Origin: Tubiluchus corallicola
Lineage: Eukaryota; Priapulida; Priapulimorpha; Priapulimorphida; Tubiluchidae
DNA: 64,000 nucleotides
Assembly (NCBI GenBank): GCA_030141605.1
Contig: JAQGDQ010000010.1
Span: 1,241,501 to 1,305,500 of the forward strand
Direction of reading: 5' to 3'
Shown here: piece after piece, positions 35,457 through 56,233 of the stretch
How the letters are laid out: each line of letters starts with the position of its first letter
How positions within the stretch are numbered: position 1 is the first letter of the stretch
Notes under the pieces: model-generated
Told to the model about the DNA's origin: nothing
Database searches by the model: none
The model's input: the letters and a program-made list of their open reading frames with translations, nothing else
Position numbers and translations under genes: made by a program

Positions 35457-38400
35457 CAATTGTTGTTGTTATTCAATGACATAGTTGTTGGCTGTTTTGG
35501 ATTTATAATTTTGGATTAAGTATAGCTACTAACTATGTAACGATACATTGCTAGGCCTGTTATCTTTACTTTTTTCAGCATAAGACTTAACAGGTGTTAA
35601 AGCATATGTAAGGCAGCAAAATGTTTTTTAAATAAATTCAAAGAACACAGTTACTCTATGTTTGCCTATTGTTGTACAGGCTGATGACATAGGAGTACAA
35701 GACAGTTCGTAAATTATTGGCTATATTGCATTTTCAATGACGCTCAATGTTCATGTTACTCTAAAGTGCTTGCCCCCATAACGGTTACTTACAGTAAGAC
35801 GTTAATTAGGTGTACCATTACAAAAATTTATCCAGATTCAAATATCTCGAATATTTAAACAAAATCGTTGATACACTAGGCCTACACAGTGAATGTAATG
35901 AACACTTTACAGCAAGCCATAGGTGTACAAGTTTATCACTTAGTCTGCTTATTACAAGTTACCAGTTAATTGCAAAAATGTGAGACTCCAACAGTGTCTT
36001 GACTCTTGAAGGCAACACTTTTTGTCTACTTGGCAGGCAACATCTATTTACAGACATATGGTGTACAGGGGAAGATGACTATAATAAAAAACCAATAAAT
36101 AAAAAATGCTAGCAACGTATTATGTTATAAAATATGTTATAAAATAAAATCTATAGCTTGAAGGGAAGTAAAATGAAAATAATATTAGTTATTATGAATA
36201 ATAATTTCGTTATCATGACAATTCTGCAAAAACAATCTATAGTCTGATATGGGCTTAATCATAATTATAAATACCACCTGCTTACACATCCTACACTGTA
36301 TTATTATCAGAAATATCAGGTTATACTAGCAAAAGTATACACAAATCTAAACAGCAGTCATACCTCATAGGCAACAGAACAAACTGATGCAAATAATTAA
36401 CAAATAAGCCATATTCCAGAAAACTATCTTATGCATTACTTGCAGAAATGTACTCGTGAACAGAATTTAATAGTAAGTTTCTTACATACAAATCTGTAAG
36501 TATAACATACGCACTCATTTTTATGTGAATTAAAATACAGATCGAACAAAAACCTAATTATAGCAAACTCTGAAACTTCACAAATAACGAATGTTTGAAA
36601 AAACTAAGATACCAGTACAACCCAAACGTTGTACTGGGATTGTATTTTCTCATCACTACACACTCATTCTAAGATTGTAAGTATATTTGAGTAAATTTAC
36701 AGCAAACTAGGCTTTTGTAGTGATGCCGGGACACAGAAATGGTATGTACACTGTACAGTTGTACGAAATACATTTTAGATATCGAAATCAACTTTACACA
36801 TTGCAGTTTCAAACCCCTGTCAAAACCACAAAAATACCAACTTTGCATATAGCAATGTGTCACACTCTCTGTCACACCTGGAAGCCTCAGTAAAATACTA
36901 GCACAAATATACAAACTTTATCAGTTTAAAAATAGCTACCAAGGTTGAGTTATACAACACATAAACGTGCCTGTTGTACTACGTAAAACTGTCATAATAA
37001 ACCCTACAATGAACATGAATATGTATTACTGAGCGATATGCTTACAGGCAGAGGCAAAAAATCTTACAAATGTCTAAGCGACTAAAAGTTGGCATCACAG
37101 AAATGGACTTAGCCCAGAGACAATTATAGAAGCTTCTAGGATCGAGGTAGTTGCGGGGAAGGAGAATGTCCAGCAAAAGGCCCCATAAATACTTGAAAAG
37201 TTCGATTTCTAAAATGAAATTTTTTTAGAATATTCACTACTTGCATATATTTCTAATAGCAATACAGCTGCTACCTTCAAACACTATTGCAGTTATTGTT
37301 ACATACTCAATTGTAGTGTTAATTAGTAGCCTATATTCACACCAAGCACACATGGAGTAATGTGATTTAAAATTGTGATGCTTAGCAAGATAAATTTACC
37401 TCATGCTACTATTGTTTCTAACAATTTCTCAGAACTATACTATGAAAGGAGACCTCGATTTTGTTTATCTCACTGTTTCTATCACTTTGCTGGATACAAC
37501 TTGAAAATAGTCATTCTGCGAAGTATCCCACCTATCCATAGGCACTCCTATGTCTGGTGTTGCTTAAGAACTGAAGGAAGTATTTTTGAGTGTCATAAAG
37601 TAATTACAACAAGATGTTTTTATGACTTATACTGGTTGGTGACCAGGTGGCAAGGGGAGTTTATACAGTAACTACAATGGTATGATTTCAAGCCAATAAT
37701 AAATCAATGAGTCAGCGAGATAACACTTTTTAAGTTTAAACTATTATGTAGTGAAATTTTTGTACTGTGGATGTGCTGGTGCAAAAATCAATATTTCTTA
37801 TCTTTATAGCAGCAGGTCCATTTATAGAATGAGATCGCCAGAATAACAGTTACTTCACGTGCAAATACAATCACACCTGGACGTTATGCCGCTGCCAAAT
37901 GTTTAAGTAGTATGTAGGGACAAATTGCAGCATATACAGGCTTATGAAAAAATATGCAAGTAATAATTATGTTGCAACTTTGATGAGTATTAGAAAGTGG
38001 AACAATTTTGTCATTTCTGCTAATAGAGGAAACATACAAACTTTTTTCTATTAAAGTTCTGAGAAAAAACATTTAAGGTAAAAATTTGTGTCCCTCCGTC
38101 ATACAAAAACTTAATGTCCCACAGACTATGACTACGTCAGTAAGCGAAGATTTTCCAGCCCTGCTTGCATGCCAAACAAAAACTTAGCAAAAGTTCTCAT
38201 TTTTACAGTTCCTTTCACACGTAGAGTATCTTTCTTCTTTTGATCCCTTATAATTAGAGAAACCATAGAATTAAACATAATGTATGGATAGGTAGTATCA
38301 TACCAATTTTTTACACGTTCAAAAAGAGTTCCACATTTTTATATACAAGAAGTTCACACTATGTAAAGCTGCTCTAAAGCATCTGTATAGTGCTAGCATT

Positions 38401-38715
38401 GCCTAATACATGTGTTCAGTATAAATGTGTAAAAAATGTGAAACATCTAAAATGATTGTCAAGCAAATTAAAAAAAATAGACTTCACACACAACAGATAC
38501 AGAAACCCTGAGCCAATCAACAAAATTTTATACATAGTAATAGTTTGCTTGTTAAATAATATGTGTAATACATAATTAATTATCATTATATTAATATTAC
38601 TTAAGTATATATTCACCCTAAAAGAGATTTATGATAAAACTTAGAACGGTAAGACTTTATGCTCTTTAATTTGTTCAAAACCCAGTTATTGCGAAATGGT
38701 TATATAGAAGCTAGC
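35457..38715. other. Intergenic, downstream of the right dehydrogenase copy
   Basis: AT-rich, no conserved protein or defined repeat recognised. The frames at 36669-36914, 37375-37671, 37884-38072 and 38416-38616 are chance-like. The 3' UTR of the right dehydrogenase gene must extend leftward from 38716. Confidence 0.5.
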
Positions 38716-41700
38716 TTATCTTGACACGCTTTCTTTTTGTAATGACCGAAAGTTCACTACACGCCCCTCTTGTACTGAAATGTTGCATGCTTCAGCTATA
38801 AGTGATACCATTTCGGGCGCCTCTCGGGTTACAACTGGATCTGCTATACCTGAAACAACAATCAATTAAACGTTCGCACAAGTTTCCTTGGATTCACTGA
38901 AGAGATTAGAATGAAAGGCCATCTGAAACGCAATGAACTGTATAACGAAAATCATAATGTGTTATGTGCATTTGATTAAAGCTCATAGCCAGTATTAAAC
39001 AAATCTGACTCGCCCACACCTGTATTGTATATTTTTTACTCGTGACATATTTTAGCGACATTTACATAGCTTAAAGCAAACCTTAAATATAAACTTAAAT
39101 AGCTATCTTTTGTTTATCAATAAAAATATTCTTTAAGAAATACCACTATTTTACAATTTATTGCAAACCAAAAGTAATTGTACTTCAACACAACCATTGT
39201 GAAAAAACATATTTTTTACCAAATGTTATGAAAGCTTGAGGGGGCCATAATCTGCAGCCTATACTAGCCTATAGGATAATCCGGCGGTGGTTATTTATTA
39301 AAAATATTACTACTGTGATTACTGATTTAGTTAATATTGTGAAACACTGTCCAACAGTAGGTACAAGCTTTCGTTTCCTATAACTGAGTGCCTATAACTG
39401 AAGTACTAAGTTGTCACTTTTCTAGATACTAATGTTTACACACTGAAACTGCATAAAGCTTAGATTGAAGTGCTAATTTAAGTCTCTTTAGCTGCTTTGG
39501 ATAAGCTCACATGACGCAGGGCTACGATTATTTATCAAAGCTATAATTTTTACAGTTGCGAACTGTAACAAAACTAGTGATTTGCAGAATTGCTGTAGAG
39601 TTAAAAATACATCCAAAGTAACTTTTAATGCATTTTGCACACTTTTTCTACTACTGTTTGAATGAAATACATGTACCTACCCTCTAGTAAATCAAAGAAA
39701 TGCTGCATTTCCAGTTTATAAGCAGCATTGTAACGCTGTCCGAATGAATAATGAATCGGGGTGGTCAAGCATCCTTCCTTATTGGAATATTGCACATTGC
39801 ATTGGCTCTCATTGCCAACAACTACCATACCACCAGTACCAAACACCTGTTGTAATATAGCAGATATTATATTCTGTTGTAACTTTCATCCCCTTTACTT
39901 TGACGACAACTGCACACTAAATTGGCGCATAGTGAAGGTAATTATGCAAAGTTTCCAAATATTAAAAAATGTGAAGCACCATCTAACAAGCCATGAAAGT
40001 ACATGCTTGCTTAAGTTCCTTTCAGCAAGTATGCACTTGAATATCCTTCTGTAAAGTTTCCAAACATTAAAAAATGTGAAGCAACATCTAACAAGTCACG
40101 AAAGTACACACTTGCTTAAGTAGCTTTCAGAAAGTATGCACTTGAATAGCCTTCCTTACTGAGCTGTTCAGTTTACGTGTTTATTATGCCAGTGTCGCAC
40201 AGAACTGGACATAATCTATAAGGTGTAAGATACGAGGAGAAAAAGTCGTCTCATGAAAAATGAAGATATCCTAACCAATGGTCTCTGTCACACAGATAAT
40301 TCAAATGCTGTCTTCCGCTAATCGAGTTTTGCCTACCATAACCTGTCAGCCATAATCCTCGGTAAGCTTCTTGCAAGCCGTTATGAGCAGTTTATAAAGT
40401 GCCTTAGGCAAAATGAATTTGGTCATTAATTTCGTTTGCCACAAGACATTTTTGCTGATCGTTAACAAGAAAATTAGTGCAGTTAAGCTTCATTTCTACA
40501 TACAATCCATTTACAGTAGGTGCCGTTTATTAGACTCATGGTTAATAGAATCAGTCACCTAATTTATTCAAAACATGTGCTTCAATAAGACACTTTTGTG
40601 TGAACAATAAGCTTTTGACTTAATAAAAACAATCATGTTAAGTGCCATTTTGTTTGTAAGCTGGAACGTTTATCATAAGTTAATATGCTAGCTTAGCGGT
40701 TAGCTTTTGAAGCTCTCACTGCTTTTCACAGAACATTTAATCAGTTAGCTGTTGCTGTTATGCCAGGCAGGGATGCAGGTACAGTACAATAAGGTGTTGC
40801 AAAGTTATGGGTAGATTATTGTGCAAATTCGAATGCTTGGAAGACAACTGTGTGTTGTTTAATGAATGGTTAGTGAAATGAGATGCGAGCTTTAAGCAAA
40901 ACATCATTTTACTGGTAGACAACTGCACTACCAATGTAGCCAAAGCATCATTCTCAGTTAGGCACAAATGACCTGGCTAAATAGCCAGCCTTTTCAATGC
41001 ACTGCATTTTCAGAAATGCTTCACTTCATCACCACCAACTGCAGTTCGAGCAAGCGAAGCACTAAGTATTTTATCAGAATGTGTGCATCATACAGTAACA
41101 GATTTTCAACATTTTTATCATTACAAGAACTTTGAAAGCCAACATCTTTGCAAAAATGAAGCAGCCGATCTTAAACGAATTTTTGTAAATAAACAGACTT
41201 GTGTGACTTAGAAAAGTAAACTTTTTTATTTTCTTTTTTTTATTAAACTAACTGCATGGAAGTTTAGGCATTTCTTCGTTTCTAAAATTCACTAAAAGTA
41301 TTTTTAGTCACCAGTCAATCATTTTGTACAATGTAGGCGATTGACAAACTGTTATTCCGTAATGAGCAAAAATTACACTAACCACTAAATTATAGTATCG
41401 ATTATATTAAAATATAGCAGTTTCATACCACGTGTCAAAAAATGGATTATGGCAAAACGCCTTGCTACTTACACAGAGCAAGGCACATACCGCGGATTAC
41501 GATGTGCGCCTTACGGAAGATGGAAGACGTCTTATGGTCTACGGGTTATGGATTATGGCTTGCTCTTTACGGCTTTTTCTGTGAGACACGGGCCTTATGA
41601 TTAACACTACATCTGCTTGTTTGGTTTTGTTCACTTAATCAGTGGAAAGAGATTATACATAGTTACTATGTTTTGTAAAAAAGCACAGGAATTAATCAAA

Positions 41701-44242
41701 TTTCCTGTAAACAGATTGCACTGCATTTAATATTTATATAGCAACATAAAACAAATAAATGAAGTATAGTGAACCTACCAATAATGTGAACCGAGCCTTA
41801 CCTTAATGCGTAAACATCCTGCTGCAATGTAAACAACATGAGATACACTTGGAAATCTTGTCAACTATCACAAATCTAGTAACAGCAATAACACTTACAA
41901 TTAGACTCTAATAATGATTATAGAAGAAAGTATAGCACTACTTAAGGATGCAAACATTTACACTAGTTCATAAATATTACATGTAATCAAAAAAGTCATT
42001 AATCAACTTATCATTCACAGCTACCTCTAAACGTTGGTCATATCCATACACAGCATGACGATTCAAGTCTATAACACCAATTGCACCACTATGGAATTTC
42101 ATTGTAACGGCAATCGAGTCCAAATCATTGATAGCCGCTACTTCTGGAATGTGAGCACATGCAGTTGCATATACAGTTTCAGGCCATTCATTGAGTATCC
42201 AGCATATCATGTCAATGTCATGAACAACAGTATCATGACACACTCCACCTATATAAGAGAAGAGTAAATAATTAAAAAGTAATCTTGAAGTGCTCCAGGT
42301 ATGGAAAATATAGCAATAAATGTAAAAACTCTGCAAATACTTGATTTAATAGACTTGCTTAGTCAAAGAAAGGCAAGAAAGAATGGTCTAGTTCTTGTGT
42401 GACCTTCACAGACAAGTTTTGAATTCTTCATCAAGCACTTTAATGATTTATGATAAGCAATAAACTTATTAATTAAGCCTAATTAGAGGTCTGGTTAATT
42501 ACATATAAATGTAATCTAAAAATGACAAATGCAAATAATACCTGATTGCTTTAAGTATTCCATAGTAGGCAGTGGGCTATCACGACTGCATGATTTAACC
42601 ATTTTGATTTTGCCCAACTCGCCGGCTCTAACTTTCCTATAAGCTGAACTGAATCCTGGATCAAACCGCCGCATGAATGCACAGTAAAGCACCAGATCCT
42701 GAGTTTCTGCGAGATTATATATCTCAGCAATTTGCTCATCGTCATTTGTGACAGGTTTTTCACAAAATACTGACTTTCCTGTTTCAAGAAAAATATGAGA
42801 AGATAGAGACAAGCTTAAATAGCTGGCATACAGGTTTTAAAAAGTAGCTAGCAAAATTATTTTCAATAGTTAATAAACTTAGACATAAATTGTAGTTTAT
42901 CACAGCATCATTATTGCCATCATACTGTGATACAAAGACCTACTTTGTACTTATTAATGCCTCAATCTGTGAACAGAAAGTGATTAATTGAAGTGATAAA
43001 AATTGGGCAAACATTTTCGAACTAAACATGCTATCCAGACCAGAAACCACCTCATATCTTTGTTAAATTAGACACGCAATAGTTGTTAGTAAATAAGACA
43101 TGCTAAGTACGACAATGACAAATCCAAAACTATTGTTTGGAAAGATTTTTCTGTACGAAGTATTTTTATATAAAAAAATTCTCATTATTCTTTTCGTGGC
43201 AGCTTAATCAACAATGTGTAATTTAAAAGTTTTAAGTTAACATACCAGCAATTAAAGCTTTACGAACTAGATCCTCGTGCGTCCAAGTAGGAGAACATAT
43301 AACAACACTGTCTATCCTGAAAACAATTAAATTACTCAGAGTTACAGAGAGCAGCAAGCGGCAACATCATACAACTAATTTCACATATTGCACTGCACTT
43401 GTGTGGCAGTGACACATTGTGTTTAGTATTTTACTGTAATGGTAAGTCTACAAATTGTACTTTTGTACTGCACACATACATTAAATTCTACCTTAAGTTA
43501 TATCTTACTTACCATGAACACCTTAATTTGTAATTTCCCAAAAGTTCAAAATACCATTTTCGTTGAAAATTTACCTTCGATTTGAGCATACTTCGTTTTA
43601 ATACTGTGAAATTGGCTCATATAACATCATGTGTTGTTTCTAATGTGCAATTAAAACAATGGGTAATATCATTAAAATAATGGGTACACAGATGCCAAAG
43701 GTATAAGAAAATAAACACTATCATTACAATAATGGCTACGTGTTAGTGCGATGTTGCTGACAGTAACTGTTACACTTCATCAGCTAAGTTACTTAGATAG
43801 ATTGACGATTATGCTAATACAATTGCACAGGTTGGGGTTAATGGGTATGCTCAAGGAACTGTCCCAACAGCACAAGGTCATGTGAAGTTGTCACTAATGG
43901 CATGAGTAAGAAAGTGTCATTACAAATGTCAACAGAACAATAAAATTAAAAAGAAAGTGATGTATCAAAACAGGCTACAAGTCTGCTATTTTAAATGTTA
44001 AAACTCACATACATGCTATCAGCTAGTGCAATGTGAATGTCAGTTGTTGACAGAGCCGTGACACCTCTGTCAGGTGCTACCAATTGCAACCTCTCTGCAA
44101 CCACATCTGCGTCCACATCAATCACATATTTTACGTGAGCTCGTGGAGTGTGCAAAAGATTTTCTAGATGAATACTTCCAATTCTACCAATTCCAAAAAG
44201 TGCTACTCCATGTCTTTTCAGTGCAGGAACATGATTATCCAT
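38716..44242 (-). CDS. Inositol 2-dehydrogenase-like oxidoreductase, right tandem copy (6 exons)
   Basis: Same family and predicted role as the gene at 19259-29300: an NAD-dependent Gfo/Idh/MocA oxidoreductase, probably of myo-inositol or a related polyol. Exons: 44242-44013, 43316-43246, 42778-42542, 42248-42025, 39846-39681, 38849-38716; 1062 nt, 353 aa. Exons 1-5 have exactly the lengths of the left copy (230, 71, 237, 224, 166) and the same phases; the last exon is six bases shorter. GIGRIG forms the dinucleotide loop, EKP gives the catalytic Lys, HDTVVHDID the Asp/His pair. The C-terminal tails differ in the last ~12 residues. All catalytic residues are kept in both copies, so both probably encode active enzymes. 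Introns here lack the transposons and satellite of the left copy, giving a gene half as long. Confidence 0.9.
39946..40163. repeat. ~108-bp tandem duplication in intron 4 of the right dehydrogenase gene
   Basis: Two near-identical units follow each other: 39946-40052 and 40053-40163, sharing AAAGTTTCCAAA, ATTAAAAAATGTGAAGCA, CATCTAACAAG, and AGTATGCACTTGAATA. About 10% divergence. The rest of the intron (40164-42024) shows only short chance frames and a degenerate run of 'ggattatgg/ttacgg' phrases at 41440-41580. Confidence 0.85.
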
Positions 44243-45505
44243 TTTGCTTGGTGTAGGTAAAATCCCTCTCTACTAGTACTAATACTAAGTCAGAACAGCA
44301 GTACTGATAATGATTAGAAGAGATGACTAGGCTACTCACTACTGCATGAAACAAAAGTTCCTGAAAGTAAATATTAATATCGTCATTCATAATTCATACA
44401 TGTGTAAATATAATCTCGGTAAATCAAATGAACATAAAACAATGAGAGCACACCAAATAAATTTAAACCCAAGCCTACCTTGTTTTGATTGCTTCGCAAT
44501 TTATAGTTTTCATCAAGGTATGTGCATGAGTGGTGCACACAGTCAAATGGCTGTCTTCCTAATAATCACGAGACTTTTCATTTCATTCTCACTTGTAAAC
44601 AGTTTTTTCAACTTTAGCCTTTACTTAACCTCATGGCAACAAGCAACCTATAGTATTACTTTATGGTAGGCAACCGTTCGTTGAACTTGTAAGTAAGTAC
44701 ATCCTGCCACGACTAACGAATCTGTAACTATACATTACGGTTAAACTAGACTGAACTAGACAGCAGTATTGCTTTGTTGTTGTACTCAGCTGGATTAAAC
44801 TGGACTAACATCCATAATTTTTATTACTGTATATAACGCAACGTCACGATCACGTGCGCGGTGACGTTTTTTGTTGGGCGCAGAATACGTCATTAGTCGG
44901 ACTATGACACTTCCGCTAACGCGCATTTGCTAAATTTGTGAAAAAGCAGTGTGGTACATGGGCAGTCCAAGTATTATAACATAATAAAACATAAAACTAA
45001 ATTTGTTTTAGAAAAAAAGTAACGTTATAATAATGGTGGATAGTCCATGATAATTTACAAATGTATTTTTGCAGTAATATCATCATCATTATTAACTCCA
45101 TTTATTTTATCTTAACATTAAACTAAGTATCTAATGCTATAAAGAGAGAAACTATGTAAAGCACATTGCTCGCTAGCCCGTTTACTTAGCAGAAAACAAT
45201 TATTTGTCCAAGAAGTAGTGAAATGGATCATCTGTATGTGAAGCGAGACAAAATAAAAGATGATACACTCTAAACAAATGTTGGAGTCGCCTAAAAAGCC
45301 GGCTTATTTCACTTCAGAAAGCCTAGTATCGAAGCCAAATTTAATTTTTTTCCATTCTACTAGCTCAGAATAAGAGTCTTTTATTTTATCATATGTGTAA
45401 TAAATTTTATGATGTATTAAGATTTTCAATTATTATTAATATTATTAAATAAACAAGGACAACTCGGACGCTGCCACTACGGCTAACGACTCATTTGACC
45501 TGTCT
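44243..45505. other. 5' flank of the right dehydrogenase gene
   Basis: Holds the 5' UTR, a possible 3' splice site just upstream of the ATG, and the CRE-type palindrome near 44850. Otherwise no feature recognised. Confidence 0.45.
44840..44868. promoter_or_regulatory. CRE-type palindrome, candidate promoter element of the right dehydrogenase gene
   Basis: AACGTCAC (44840-44847) and GTGACGTT (44861-44868) form a perfect 8-bp inverted repeat around a GC-rich core that includes the E-box CACGTG (44851-44856). A further TACGTCA lies at about 44888-44894. This is the most CpG-rich spot nearby and is ~600 bp upstream of the ATG at 44242 on the minus strand, a plausible promoter position. Regulation by CREB/ATF or bHLH factors is inference. 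Confidence 0.4.
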
Positions 45506-45509
45506 GTTT

Positions 45510-45622
45510 GTCCTACTTGGGCAAGCCCATGTACGACGCGCCCTACTTGGGCTAGCCTACATACAATGCGTCCTGCCTGGGCTAAGCCATGTACGCCAAT
45601 TGTCCTTCTTTGGCTTGTGTCC
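45510..45622. repeat. ~31-bp tandem repeat, 3.5 copies
   Basis: Diverged units built on TCCTACTTGGGC-AAGCC-ATGTAC: the phrases CTACTTGGGCAAGCC, CTACTTGGGCTAGCC, CTGCCTGGGCTAAGCC and CTTCTTTGGCT recur with ~31-bp spacing. GC-rich relative to its surroundings. It opens a frame on the plus strand (45495-45818) that is a repeat artefact. Confidence 0.8.
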
Positions 45623-54140
<8,518 letters not shown>

Positions 54141-54606
54141 AGATTCAACTAAATTTTTCAGTGATATACGCAAGCTCGAGCTTTTAATTTTTAACCATGA
54201 CTTCTAGTGATGAGTCAACACTAGTTTTTGATATGTACTTTCAGTGGTACTTCAGCTTGGACTAGTGTTTTATCTACGTTATTGATGAATTTCACTAAAA
54301 GTAGCGGTTATGATAACATAATTATACTCGATCGACTCTTAATGGTGTTTGATAGTAAGAGCCAAAATCTCTCTCTTGCAGCAGTTTAGTGCCTTGCTGA
54401 GTGCATTAATTGCTGGCACAATTAATTTTTTTTTACAAAATCATTTTATTACATTTTTTTCAATTTTCTAAAGAAATTGGCTGTAAATTGTGCACAACAC
54501 TTTGTGAGATTGGGTCAGTTTTATTCTTAGTATTAAGAAGTCATGTTTCATTTGAGTTTTATTGATGAAATGTTGTTAATAATGTATAGTGTTAATTTTA
54601 TATGAA

Positions 54607-54612
54607 AATAAA
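54607..54612 (+). terminator. Polyadenylation signal candidate for TFB1M
   Basis: AATAAA about 470 nt past the TAG stop at 54138-54140, followed by a T- and GT-rich stretch (TTTTTGTGTAGG), the usual downstream element. Confidence 0.65.
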
Positions 54613-54639
54613 CAATTTTTGTGTAGGTAGGCTATGTAT

Positions 54640-56233
54640 TTGTTAGCTGATGTTGTTTTGCTAACCTGTAAGAATAGCGAAATATTAGAAACCTGATTCT
54701 AGCTACTACTTACTACTGCACATCACTGTACTGTGACTGGGAACTTTCACTTTCAGTGCACTGGCAGGAAATACCAACCATTAATGATGCTTTTTCAGGA
54801 ATGGTGAAATTACTTGTAATAGTGGAGAAAGTGTAGTCAACAAAATAGTGGAGAAAATAAGCATAGGCAAATTCCTTCATGGTACCCACGTACGGTAAAC
54901 CCATGATTTTTTCTGTGAAAGTGAAGTAAAAAATTATAACAGACGGAGTTCTGTGCATTTCGCCTACTGCTAATAGGTGCTTCACAAAGTCAGCAAAGCT
55001 CAGTGTCTTGAGTTAATAAGCTGCGCTGAAAAAACGATAAGTCTCTTATTGTTTCCTCGACCTTGCAAGTGTTGTGATCCTCCCACTCAAAAATTAACTT
55101 GAACAGGTTATTAAGAAGTATACCTACTTATCACCAATTGCTCCTATAGAAGAACTGCTAAGTACCGCAGTTGTGCTAAGTGTTATCGAAACAAAACACG
55201 CAAAAATATGGTACTAAAATAGTATTCGCCCATGCGGTACTAAAATAATATAGTACAGAGAATAATACAGTTATGACATTAAACACTTATGATAGCTGTC
55301 ATAATAACATCACATTCATGACTATCATAAACTAAAATAACACATGCTGTCTTAGTCAGTAAGACATTATATAGACAGCCCAAGTGCAAAATCACTTGAG
55401 ATGCCAGATTTAAATATCTAACTAGTTTAATACTAATGCATGGAATTATTAGTACCATTTTACGATGTTAAATAAAACGATGGTAAACATCACTAAATGA
55501 CATTTTGCGAGTTTGTGCCTTTCACTCTTAGACACAGTAATAATAGAACTGGCTGAGTCACTTGAGGAACTGCACATAAAACAGATAAACATATGAGATC
55601 TCAAAGCTCATTGATAAATAAACTGATTAGAAAGCAATAATTCTCATGTAAATGGCCTTATCGGTTATATTATAGTTTTAATAGGCCTCTGTAAAGCTAA
55701 AGCTAATCTACGAAAACTCCACTTGTGTGAAAGTATAATTTAAATTATATTACACGCCTTTGTGAATTAAAATCACATTGCTGTGGATGCTTTAGCATGA
55801 AGCCCAACTCTGTATCAGATTTAGAATACAATAAATGGATTGAAGAATATATTCAGGCAAACAATTGCAGCAATGTGAATTAAAATATTACAAGATTATG
55901 GGACATAACTAGCATCGAGCAAATTACATCCTAATGATAGAGATAACAGGAAAGCAGTCTTACTTGTGCCAATTATATTTTCCGCTATTAGAAATGTTAT
56001 GAAACTTATTAGCACTTACAGAAAATTAATCAGTCTGCTTGACTAGATTCACTAGGCCTTTAAATCACATTGTCATTTTGCCAGCTAGTTGCATAATAAT
56101 ATCATAATGTCTGAATTGGTAAAATGCATTTTGTAGGTCAGAACATTTCAAACATGAGTATTGGTCAACAGTTTTAATATCTAAGCCTCATTAGCAAGTA
56201 ACATCTTCACAATGACTGAAAAAATTACTGTTA
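54640..56233. other. Space between the convergent TFB1M and IP6K 3' ends
   Basis: The two genes face each other. The right part should be the 3' UTR of IP6K on the minus strand; no clear minus-strand AATAAA was picked out. No gene or defined repeat seen. Confidence 0.45.
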
